A stretch of 64,000 bases of DNA from Diadema setosum. Its lineage: Eukaryota > Echinodermata > Echinoidea > Diadematoida > Diadematidae. Made by a program: the position numbers and the translations under genes. This document shows positions 28,862-40,600 of this stretch, piece after piece; the stretch's first letter is position 1, and every line of letters begins with the position of its first letter. The stretch spans positions 9,381,200 through 9,445,199 of the forward strand of contig NC_092689.1 of assembly GCF_964275005.1 (NCBI RefSeq), read 5' to 3'. Under the pieces are notes generated by a model. It was not told the origin of the DNA, searched no databases, and saw nothing but the letters and a program-made list of their open reading frames with translations.

Positions 28862-31144
28862 GATTACTCATGCAAGTTAAGCAGACCACAGAACCTGAAG
28901 CTACAATGTGAGTCTCCCACGCTATTCGATCTCGTGCGTCTATGTATGACGGATAAGTTACTACATTATGTAGTACACCATGTAGCTTTTTCTCCATCAT
29001 CAGCCTATAAACAATAAATCCGTACCAAATTCAAATTGTTTAGAGAAAAAAAAAATAAAGTCAAACTACCAGTTTAGATGAGCTTTCATCAGATTGGTAT
29101 TGTGAACATGACATATGAAAGGTAAGGAATGTCAAAGTTTTTACGAATTGTGTCGGTTGCACAGGGTCTGCTTACCTGCTCCAAGCGACCATACGATATC
29201 ACGGATATGTAATCATTTACACAATGAAAATGGGCTTTTTGATATCTCCAAAGGGGATACAGACCGTCCGGTGAATACAGATGACCTGGCAAAGTTCTCA
29301 TACCTGGCTTGTGTCCTCAAAGAGACGCTCCGCCTTTTTCCACCTGTTCCCGCCATATACAGGACATTGAACGAGGACATTGTGATTGGTCAGTGATCCT
29401 CTTTCGATAAAATAGAATGTCGATCGCACACAATTGTCTTTTTACTTTAAGGAAATTCACTTCAGAGCCAATATTATTTGCTCCATTTCTCCTTCTGCTT
29501 TTTTTTTTTTAATTCGTAAAGGAAACATGAATCGGAGAACTTCTCACGACCATAGAATTTTGAATGAGAGTGAGACAGTCAACCCAATCTGCAGTGAAAT
29601 TCAGCCTTGCATTACGTCAGCCATAGTTATTAGAGCATGACGTCATTTGCGCTATCAGTGTCAACAGGAGTATAGATCAAGGTATAGATCATGTTTTCTC
29701 TTTCTGTCTGTATGTCTCTTTCTCTCTCTCTTCATTTGAATTAGGAAGGAATGTCACAAGCACTTCACAAACACTTTTTTTTAATCATCTTCCAAATAGC
29801 AGTATAAATTTCTCTTTTACTAAAAAAAAAGCAAAATCAGCGGCAAAGGGAATGATTAGTGATCTTATAATGAAGCTGCAACTAATCTAGTATTAGAGTG
29901 ACCATCATGAAATGCTCCTAGTTCATAGATCATCCTATATCCTAGTATTTTTTTTTTTTTTTTGCATAAGTGGTCACACTCGGACATAAAATGAATTCTT
30001 CTTTTCTCCGAGACACCTTTTTTCAAAGTACAGTTCTAAATGATTTGCTTCAATACAAGAAGGAACACAAAATTGAATAAATCCGAACATTAATTTTAAA
30101 ACATTTCAAACTAATACTATTGTCGCATGGAGCATGATGAACATCACGATGTAATTTAGAACTAATGCCTCCCGTTCATCTTTGAAATTCAAGATGGCAA
30201 AGTGGTCCCGAAGGAAACTGACATCACACTAAAAATCTACGACCTCCATCATGACCCTGAGCAATTTCCTGACCCGGAAAGCTTTGACCCCGATAGGTTT
30301 CTTCCGGAAAACAGTGGCAAACCTACGTTTCATTTTTGGCCAAGAAACTGCATCGGTCAGTGACTAACATGTTTCTTTTCTTGCAACCTACAAAAATTGT
30401 TTGTTTGTTTGTTTTTTGTTTTTGTTTGTTTGTTATGTCTACTATAATATGTCTTTAATAAACCTTGTTAGATATTCGGTTTAACGGCGTCTATATTTTT
30501 CGGTTAACGCACCATTTCATGTTCGGACAATGGACCCCTATTACGACCTGGATATACGAGCTTCTGACGAACAGCTGGAATAACGGACGTTTGGATAAAC
30601 GAAAATTCGGAATGATGAACCTTCGGAATAAATCTTAATTCTCTATAATGATCTTTAAAGATGTCGCTGAATAAAATTATATACAAAAGTCGTGTTACAT
30701 TGATGATTAGAGAGAATCGAAGGTGTGTGTTTGACAAACCGACAAACCCATCTCATGAAACAAGCTAATACATTGTAATGAAAATTTTACAGCCCTAAAT
30801 GACCAGGATATTACAAAATATTCAACCGCCGGGATTTATTATTCGACTTTTTGTTCATGCTGTTGGGGCTTATCAGCTTTTCAAAGTCTTCTGATGAAAT
30901 ATTCTGCAAATTCCCTCCACCAACCTGTCATTTTTTATACCTAATTATTATTTTCAATGATATTGTTTGATCTGCAGGTCAGAAATTTGCCATGATGGAA
31001 GCCAGAGTTACCCTTGCCAATCTTCTCCGAAGACTTTCCTTTCAGCCGACTCAGACAATTGAGGAGACCAAGCCCGCTGGGGCGCTGATCAAAACCGACG
31101 GACGAAAAACTCCTGATCAAAATCACGAAAAGAAAGCAAATTAA

Positions 31145-32084
31145 GGACTGATATTCTCAGAAACTTTTAAAGAGAATCTCAGGAAATATATTCCCCATGT
31201 TGGTAGTGAGTTTCATAGTTTTGGTCCAGTAAGAATGTTGTATAGGTATGACATTGTTCTATGTTTGTAGTGTAGAAAAGCTGATAATCGTGTGCTGAAT
31301 AATGGAAACGCTTATTGACGAGGAAAAGGTCTCTAAAACAGGATGTTATGGTTTTGTTAATAGTTTTGTATACAAAAACAACTCGTGAAAAAGCAGTATA
31401 TCACGGATTGTCATAAGCCTCATTTCATGATAATATTGTTCTGCATTACTTCTCGGGGATGCACCAATTATTAATTGAAAGATTTCCTTTTGAAGACATT
31501 TCTTTTTTTTGAGGCGCTACTGGTATGCGTTTGCCCATATCAAATTTCAGTAAGTGAAATAGGGAGAATGATATAGGGAATTATATATGGGGTTTTGTTT
31601 TTGTTTGTTTTGTTTTGTTTTGTTTTTTTTGTTTTTTGCTTTTTGTTTTTGTTTTTTGTTTTGTTTTGTTTTTTACTGTCCATGTTAGCCTTTCAAATTG
31701 ATATTTTGATCATTCAATTTACTGGGGTATAGTCACAGCCATTTTATAGTTCAAATTTCAAATCAATCAGTGGAATTTGTGATCATGTCAATCAACTTTA
31801 GAAATTTGTCATTCAAATTCGTAAAAGAAATACTCAGACTTTGCCAAGGGATCGTTCAGTTTTGCCCGAGACGATGTTGTCACTGCGCAGTGTCGCTTCT
31901 GTAGCACTAAAATCCGAGTACCCAATAAACTGTGTTGGTTTTATCTCTTATGTGCAATCATAATTACGTGTTCTGATTAGTGTGTTTGTATTATGCCCTG
32001 TATTGCCGGTATGTAATTTTTGTTTTGGTACATTTAGTTATTATCATAAGACTTCATAAAATAGCATTTCAACCTTTTCAATAT
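31145..32084. other. Intergenic sequence 3' of copy B
   Basis: AT-rich, with a TTTTG/TTTTTG array at about 31590-31670. No gene recognised. Confidence 0.4.
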
Positions 32085-32345
32085 TGCAACTGATTGACAA
32101 ATTGCCCTACATCGACGTAAATAAGCACTGAATTGATCAGTGTTTTAGTAGTAGCCATGATAAAAAATCATGGGCGTACATACTCGAGCAGGATTCGAAC
32201 CTACGACCTCCTGATAACCGGACAGGCGTCATCTCCACTAGACCATCGAGCTTTCGCCCGACAGCAAGTGTTGGTTCCAATCCTTATAGCATGCAGCGGG
32301 TACTGCTTTGTTATTCAAATTCATGAAATTCTTCCGTCGAGATGT
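32085..32345 (-). mobile_element. tRNA-derived SINE
   Basis: On the - strand, bases 32251 to about 32180 resemble a tRNA. A-box-like T-G-G-T-C-T-A-G-T-G-G (32246-32236) and B-box G-G-T-T-C-G-A-A-T-C-C (32201-32191) are at normal spacing, the two halves of the internal RNA polymerase III promoter. The tail runs through A-T-G-A-T-T-T-T-T-T-A and ends near 32085 with sequence also seen in the palindrome at 2400-2716. It is not a tRNA gene: no acceptor stem pairs cleanly and it carries a long unrelated tail. Confidence 0.7.
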
Positions 32346-32554
32346 CTTTTCAATATTCTTATAAATAAAACCACAGGTACAACAAAAATTCCACTTTCTT
32401 TGTTTTTGTTATACTTGTGTTGTGATGGTTTGATGTTTTCTTCGTTTGCACATTATATCTTCTTGGAAATAGTGTGCATATTTTCTTGAGTTTGCATGTT
32501 TTCTTTCGAAGGGGAATTATGTAATATACACTTTGAATATTATAATGATAATGG

Positions 32555-32780
32555 TAATAATAATAATAATAATAATAACAATAACAATAATAATAACAAT
32601 AACAATACATGATACTTATCACGTCAATTCCACATGACTAATGTGCTCAAGGTGCCATGAGAAGAAGTGAATTATGAAATAAGATACTCCTTGCACACAC
32701 ACATATACAATTGTATATATGAGAGTAAACAGTGTTGCAGAAAAAATGACATAACCCGCAGACTGGATTCCATTAAACAA

Positions 32781-32878
<98 letters not shown>

Positions 32879-32900
32879 GGTGTGTGTGTGTGTGTTGCAT
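32555..32900. repeat. Microsatellite cluster: (AAT)n/(AAC)n, then (CA)n(TA)n(TG)n
   Basis: AAT/AAC trinucleotides at about 32555-32606 are followed by a compound CA, TA and TG array at about 32782-32897. That array is self-complementary overall and could form a hairpin. Confidence 0.9.
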
Positions 32901-33179
32901 TATTACTATAATTTTCACTACTCACGAGGGGACTGCATTCTGCAAGCTTGGCTTTTTAGCAGTCCCCTCCATTTCCGACTTTTTCTTTGTTATGATTCAG
33001 ACACATTTTGTCCATGTATCTCTTCAACTAAAGTATGTTTATTGTTTCATGTAAACAATAACGACGTGTATTTAAATTTCATTTGGATATGCACAAGTTA
33101 CATTGTACTAAATTTGTTTATATGCAATTGTCATATTATATGCTTTGGCGGGAAATGAAATAAAACGAAATGTAATTTA

Positions 33180-33390
33180 AAAAAAGGAATATATACTCGT
33201 GTGTGTGTGCGCGTGTGTGTGTGTGTGCATGTGTTGAAAAATGAATGAATGGAATATAAATGAAGAGGTACCAAAGCCCAGTGATCCATTACCTTTTTTT
33301 TTTAGTGTAACTCTGACCTTCTTTTGCTTCAAAAGAAATTTCAGCAAGATCACTCGATTTTTTTTTTTTTTTTTTTTTTTTTTTTGTTCG
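33180..33390. repeat. (GT)n run and a T28 homopolymer
   Basis: GT dinucleotides lie at about 33198-33230 and an uninterrupted poly-T at about 33357-33385. Non-coding. Confidence 0.85.
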
Positions 33391-33709
33391 TTGGAACCAT
33401 TTTATGCTTGAATAACGATTTTCAATCAGCGGATCGGCCCGTGTGCAGAAAAGGGTGTAAATCGGTCTCTCACCATTATCACAGTTATGACGTATATTAG
33501 ACCTACATTTTACAAACTCGCGTCATTACGGACAATTCATCAGTGTTCATAGTGCATATACTTCGTTGCTTCCACCTAGCTGCGTTTTGACGAAGTATGA
33601 AGCTGTAACATAAGGTACGAATTTGTCCTTCTTTAATTTCGTTCATTAAAGTATCATGTACAGTCACTGATATTTTGATTTCCTGGCATTTTACTGTGTG
33701 GCCTTGTTA

Positions 33710-34093
33710 AAGGGATCGTAGTTTTGGTTGAGACCTAATTTCAGGTTTCTAAAATTTTTCTGTAAGATAAGGAGAAACCTCTTATGAAATATGAAAGAAC
33801 ATGTAATTCTATGATAAATTCAGCGTTTATTTGATGAAATTGGGTTTTGAAATGGCTGAGATAGCCAAAAAGAGCCATTCTAATAAAGTGTGGGACCCAC
33901 ACTTTATTATGATTGCTTGGTTTTACTTTGGTTTTGGATGTTTCAGTCATTCCAAACCCGATTTTCATCAAATAAACTTTGAATTCCTCTTATAATGGTA
34001 TGCTCTGTACTATATCATAAGTGTTTTCTTGGTATCTCGCAAAAAGTTAAAAGCCCAATTCTCATCTCCATCAATATCTGTACCATCCCTTTA
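33710..34093. mobile_element. MITE family b, full copy, foldback type
   Basis: It begins T-T-A-A-A-G-G-G-A-T-C-G-T-A and ends with the complement-like T-A-C-C-A-T-C-C-C-T-T-T-A-A. Left and right halves are imperfect inverted repeats around the palindrome G-T-G-T-G-G-G-A-C-C-C-A-C-A-C (about 33889-33903). It ends about 350 bases before the first exon of P450 copy C. Confidence 0.75.
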
Positions 34094-34311
34094 ACGTAAT
34101 TATTCCTCTTCTTCCATGGTCATGTTAAGAATATACATACTAGTATACATACATACATAATGCTAATTTTATACACCTTTCTAGAGTCTAAGGCTGCAAG
34201 CTGGGTTGAATCAGTAACCTCTAGATTTAGAATATCAGTTATACGATGTATGTATTATCCATTATTTTAGACACTATACAGAGCAGCCACAGTCTGTGCA
34301 CCGATACACAC

Positions 34312-34326
34312 ACTATTATATAGGCT
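34312..34326 (+). promoter_or_regulatory. TATA-like element upstream of P450 copy C
   Basis: T-A-T-T-A-T-A-T-A-G lies about 120 bases before the chosen ATG. The distance would allow a 5' UTR of about 90 bases. The sequence is AT-rich, so this is a weak call. Confidence 0.25.
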
Positions 34327-34444
34327 TATTACTTGCACGCATAAAGTGCAGGGGATTCATGAATTTCTAAGCGAAGAAATATATCTAGAGGATTATATGT
34401 TACTTATCCCAGCACTTTTTACCTTTGAATCAAAGATTTTCGAA

Positions 34445-37400
34445 ATGGAAAAGACCAAAGATGGGTATGCTGTGAGCCTCATGGTAGCCACTGCCATTGG
34501 AGTTGCAGTAACGGCACTGGTGTGCTACACAGCGAAATGCCTCCGAATTTTCTTTCTGATCAGCAAGTTCCATGGACCGACGGCCCTACCGATAGTTGGT
34601 AATACGTATCACTTCAGCAAAGATCCTAGAGGTTTGTAAAGTAATGTGTCAGTAACCAACAATCACTGAGTTAGTAATATATGGCTGTTGGAAAATTGGA
34701 AATAGAGAAACTAAACCAGTACAGCATTCAATCTAACTTTTTTGTGTGAAAAAAGAAAGAAAAATAAAAGACAGGATAAATACGTCTATAATACAAGTCT
34801 CTGGCTAATGCATCTCTGTCATACATTATCAATCAATACGGTTTGAGACCAATTAAAGGAGACCTCCGAATGATTTTCAGATTTTTACATTTGAACAAGT
34901 ATAAATTAGTTATACTGAGGACAGAGTTTCAGAATTTGTGATGATTGGGATGAAGAATAAGAATATTTTCAAAATTTAGAACAAATTGCAATGAACAAGG
35001 ATGATGACATGGCAGAGTCACCAAAAGAATGTATGAGTTGGGGCTCAAGGAAGCAGAACAAAAGAAGAAGGCATGCATAGATTATACACAGGTGAACTCG
35101 CAAGCAAGCGGTATTGTAATGGAATTACACTGCTACATTTCTGAAATATGTGAACCTCCTATGTCATCATCCTTGTTCAGTGTAATTTGAGGTTTTTCAA
35201 AGCATTGTTTCTCTGCTCAAGAACCAAAATAAATTCCAGAGATTTATGCATGGAGTTGTCGATTTTTGTACTACATGATGTGAAATTATGAAAATCGTCT
35301 GGAATGTCCCTTTAATCGCAGTATTGACGTTTTCATTCCAGCATTTCTGATCGATATTTTTGGGGTTAAACGGAGAGCAGTCAAGACGAAGTTGAATGTT
35401 TAATGACTTTACACAGTAAGATATTTTTTCTATTCCGCTATTCATGGCAGTGCACACTTACCTACTCAAGAATAGGTCAAATTTATGCATGCAGACTGAG
35501 GGAAAATTACCAGTAATTAAAAGTACATTTCTTTCTGATAGTCACTTCATACAACTTTTGTATTTTTTATCTAGATTGGAGTTCACAAAGAAATGTTCTA
35601 AAAAGAAAAAAAAATCATATTCATTTTTTAATCTTTAAAGCTGATTTTGGTTCCAAATCCTAAAGGCATATGTAACATGCACAGGGAAAATGTCATGGAC
35701 TATTTAAACGAGTATGATTTATTGATTAATGTGGAAACGGATTGCAAAGGTACTTGCGGAATCGCTGCAGTGGGATAAGCGTCTATATATCAGTTCTCTT
35801 AGTATTGGAGCTTACATTGACTAGTCTCTAATTTTCAGGCCATCTTGACATCTGAAAAATCCTCCATTCTTGTTCCCCAGTCAACCATGCATCGGCAATT
35901 GACAGTCTGGTACTCATAATACATCTTACGTCCTATACAGTGTTACTCCACAAACCTTTGATATTGATATCACAATGTGGAGAAATGCCCGACCATCATT
36001 AAAGCAGCAATCCATGCAGCTATCATCAATGTTGAGAAGACGGTAGAAGTCACTGAATGGAAGTGTGATTAAGCCCCTCTTCACTCTTTTTGAATTTTTT
36101 TTTCCACTAATGTTATCAGATCGAAACAAGCTCCAACTTCACAACCTCAGGATTTTGATATCCCATACAATACACATTCAGGGATAATGTAGACCTAATA
36201 CAGCACATAGGTCTATACACATCCATGCTGGAAATAACAGTTTCCCCCTGGCGTTCACAATGTGTTCACAGTGTGTGGATTACGAGGCTAGATATTTGAC
36301 AGATTTTTGCAGGCATAACGAACGGTGGCCCGAAATTGTTGAAGCAGTATAATTCAGACCTAATCGCAATCATGACCAAGATTTCGTGAGATAGCTAAAC
36401 TATATAGTCATGCCATGATCTGTATCATTGTGTAGTTTCGATATTTTTCTTGCAGAATTCTTTGTCAACAACACAGCCTTAGCAAATCAGTATCGTGAGA
36501 AATCTGGGGGCGTCATGCGAGTTTGGATGGGTCCACTCCCTTGCTTGATCATTTACAGTCCCAAACACGCAAAGGTAAAATGTTGATTGAATAGTCGGCT
36601 GGAAATAAGCGAAATCTAGCGTTGAGGAATGCATCCATTGATAAAGTGTGTTAAGCGCTGTTGTGGCGTTGTGTTGTTTCACTCAAAAAAAAAGTTGTAA
36701 AAAAAGACAGGAGTAATAACAGAAATCATGCATAACAAACCAAACAAACAACGACAAAAATAGTAGAGACAAAGAAATATTAGCTCTTGAGTATTTTGTT
36801 TATTTTTTCCTCCGGGGATGTTACTCAACAAGATTGCAAATGCTGCTAGTTCAACGGTTTATCTGTATCCTTTTTAGTGTTGTTAATAGACTATGTTAAA
36901 CGATCAAAATCTTTTGGAATTGCAGGGTGTATCAGTTACAAATTGTAGTCGTACTTGATGTCCATTTCTGAAATGATCATAAAATCATGGAATTTCTAGT
37001 GGAGATTTAAAGGTGCATGGTCCCGGTGTTTTAGTCAAATGCGTACGCGGGCGCACGGCGCAAGTTTCCTATAGAGACCTACGCTATCGACTCCTCTTTA
37101 GCGCTTACGCTTTGGTCCACTTCCCCGAGTCCGAAGATGTCCGATTCTCTGCAGTCAGTGGTCCGATCACAATTCGGCTCATGATTCGGCTGAGGAGGAT
37201 GACGGCTTTAGCAAACTTCTTTTGTGATGTCATAATAACAAGCACATATGCACGCACCCTGGCATTACTACAGACTGCGTGATGCGCAGAGAAGACAACG
37301 AAGGCAACGTTACTTAGCAACACCTGCGCACTTCACTCTTGATGACAGCTCAACTTCGGTAATCTTCGTGTCAATGCTAACGGTGATAGGCAGTATCATC

Positions 37401-37642
37401 AACGGCGCCCTCTACACTACTGGGACTATGCCCCTTTAAAGGTCCGATAGACCGAAATATTTCAGTAAATTCCATATTATTGTGACAAACATACACAAAC
37501 ACCCATAAAAGCACGCACTCTCCCCTATGGTGCACGCCTTTAAAAATCATAATTAATCTAGTGCACCTCATGAGTAGTTTTCCTTCAAGCTTGCATATGC
37601 AAATGAACATAAATACATACACATGCACCCAATTTCCCTTCC

Positions 37643-37673
<31 letters not shown>

Positions 37674-40600
37674 CACACAATGAATTGCGTGGGTGCGGTA
37701 TGTGAAGAATGGGTGCCTATCTATAGGACTACAGACCTTCGGTATACCGGACCTTTTTTGGGAGGGGGGGGGTTGTGTTTTTGTTTTGTTTTTTTTTGTG
37801 TGTGTGTTTTTTTTTTTTCATTTAATATGGCCGTAAATCGGTTCAGGCGGTGACAGTAACGTATCTCTTTTATTCAACCAGGTCATACTACGCAGCAGCA
37901 GCCATATCAAGAAGGGTTTCCTTTATAAATTCCTTAAACCCTGGCTTGGTCAAGGACTATTGCTCAGGTATGTCATACCCACGTCTGTGCTTACACCAAA
38001 CAATAGAAATAACAATGACGATGATAGATACAATAGTGAAGGTTCAACGACATAATTTTTTTGCTCCTGTGACAACTGCTCCCATGAAATATCTGCACGT
38101 CAAGCCAAACAGAAATTCTACCTACAAGCATAACACTAATCCTCATCCTAATCTTCACGTCAAAGTAAATCTAATGCCGTATCACAACCCTACAAACCTA
38201 ACCCTAAGTCCTTGGTAAAATAAGACCGGAGCCATTGCCGCAGGAGCAAAGTTAATGTCGTGTCACCGTTAATAATGAAAAAAAAAATACAGACAAGACT
38301 TTTAAGCAGGAGTAGAACAAACACCGGAGGCCATTTAGGCTTCAGCAGGTGTACTATGTACTCGCAGACCAGCATATGAAACACACTGCCGAATACTTAG
38401 TAGGCCTATACAATTTTGCCCTACGATAACTCCACCCTATTTTTGCCAACTATCCCCAACTTGAGATAACAGCCATCAAGAATGTGGTGTATTGTGATAT
38501 TTCCTCGATAGTTAAAGGGATGGTACAGTATTGGTAGAGACGAGAATTGGGCTTTTAACTTTTTGCGAGATACCAAGAAAATACTTATGATATAGTACAG
38601 AGCATACCATGTTAACAGGAATTCAAAGTTTAGTTGATGAAAATCGGGTTAGGAAGGACTTTAACATCCAAAAACAAAGTAAAACAAAGCGATCGTAATA
38701 AAGTGTGGGTCCCACACTTTATCAGAATTGCTCTTTTTTGGATATCTCAGCCATTTCAAAACCAATTTTCATCACATAAGCATTGAATTCCTCATAGAAT
38801 TACGTGCTCTTTCATGTTCTTACACACATTATAGTTTGTGTAGAAATCTTGTTATCACACCAATGTTACATACATAATGGTGCGTGTGGATTTGTAATTA
38901 CACCAGTGAAGTATAGGACATGTACTTCCCTGAATAGACAAACTCTACGAGGATATACCTATGGAGACCATACCACGTCTCTGATGTCCTGCCAGTCTAA
39001 TCCTTCAGGGCGTATACCTGCCTGCTTTATTGTCACAAGGTCCTACGTTGTCAAACTCATTTCCGCAGCTCCGGCAAGAAGTGGTTCCACCGCCGCAAGA
39101 TGCTGACGCCAACCTTCCACTTCTCCATCCTCCAAAACTTCATGGAGGTCTTCAACGAGCAGAGCAACATCTTAGCTGAGAAGTTGGATAAATTCGCGAA
39201 TCAATTTGTCTCTGTCAATATTTTCCCATTGGTGACCTGCTGCGTTTTGGACATAATCTGCGGTAATAACAACTTAGGTCTACTTAACACCCTTGTAACG
39301 CAATTGTTCACTTTGCCAAAAAAAAAAAAAATGCAGGAGAATGTAGGTTAAGCAATCCGCAGGCTGCGTCGTTTGAATATTGACTTTGAACTTAGTCTAC
39401 CTAAAAGACTTGAAAGAGGTATACATGTTATTTGGAGGCCGTGAGTTAGCCTATTCCTTACATGCAATAGCCTGTTTTTCCATGACATACAGAACTAGAA
39501 ATCCTACAGACCTTGATTTGACAACATTAGATGTTCAGATTAATACCATCAAACTAAAACATTTACCATGAAAATCCGTCTCTATATTAGAGCTTCCAGA
39601 AGTTGTCCAGCAAACGTCTCAAAAGGGTTAAAGGGGAATTCCAGTCCAGATATAAGTTAGTCTGGAAAGAAAGATTAAAATATTACGAGTTCATAGTAAA
39701 ATTTTGATTGAAATTGAGTGAGAAATAAGGAAGTTGTGACGTTTTGAAGTTTCTCCAATTTTTCAGGAAATATATGAATGAACAGTCAAAACGGATATGC
39801 AAATGGAAAAATGAGCATCTTATCCCTTCACAACTTGCCATTATATTTTGTACAAAATATTTTTGAAATTTCCGGTTTTCCATTCAAATGCAATTATGCC
39901 CGAGGCTCAAAACCAGGAATAACATCATGTTTCAGATTTCAATGACAGAAACATGGAATTATCATCATTTTTTTTTTGTACACGATCAATAAAACATTGT
40001 GAGGTTATGACATGGTTAGCTCACTCATTTGCATATTCATATTCACTGTACGAGAACTGTTATTGCAGAAATTAGCAAAAACTTCCAAATGTCATAACTT
40101 CCTTATTTTTTCATTCGATTTCAGTCAAATTTCTACCGTTGAACTCGTAAGATTTTACTCTATTTTTTTATCACACTAACTTATATCTAGACTGGAATTC
40201 TCCTTTAATGTCCCAGATTGGTCTGCTCCCGAATCCATTCCCAATAAAGACGTTTCGAAAGATAATTCAGAAGTTTTGTCTATCCTTGTCATACATTCGT
40301 GTGCTTATTCTCTCCTGTAGACAGAAAACCAACAAATGTCTTGGCTTTCGATATCAATGCAGGGTATTTCACACTCCTCTATCAGGTATATCTTACTAGA
40401 ATTTAATTTTCAGTCTGTTACCGGAAACGTGGGTGCACATGGCTAAATGGTCATTTTTCCCCATAATTTTGTGCGTGCGTACTTGTGTGGTATAGATGAT
40501 GAGTCCGAAAATCTTATGGTCAAAAGTAAATATTACTGTCAACGTAAATCAGTGGCTTATTGTGTCAGCCTGGACCAGGATTCCGTGCTTATCAAGGGGG

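Larger units (their letters stand above)
26932..31144 (+). pseudogene. Cytochrome P450 family 4 copy B, remnant of exons 7-11
   Basis: Five exon-like blocks match copies A and C: 26932-27119, 27953-28055, 29254-29388, 30194-30355 and 30978-31144. Exons 8 and 9 are intact, with the usual sizes of 103 and 135. Exon 7 is 188 bases instead of 183, because an AAG/CGG run shifts the frame before the I-helix, and its donor reads GCG/ATAGG instead of GCG/GTAAA. Exon 10 is 18 bases short and its heme loop reads F-H-F-W-P-R-N-C-I-G. Exon 11 shifts frame about 12 codons before the normal end. Exons 1 to 6 are missing. The I-helix residue before G-H-D-T-T is Ala. It is almost certainly non-functional as an enzyme, although some exons could still be spliced onto another copy. 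Confidence 0.85.

Noticed and set aside
2079-31144. Copies A and B as one gene with alternative 3' exons
   Set aside because: Copy A already has a complete set of exons 7-11 with a proper stop, and copy B exons carry disabling changes; a decayed paralogue is simpler. RNA evidence could overturn this.
32180-32251. Possible tRNA gene on the - strand
   Set aside because: A and B boxes are present, but the acceptor stem does not pair cleanly and the sequence continues into a SINE tail; treated as a SINE head. The same applies to 52001-52070 and 52361-52433.
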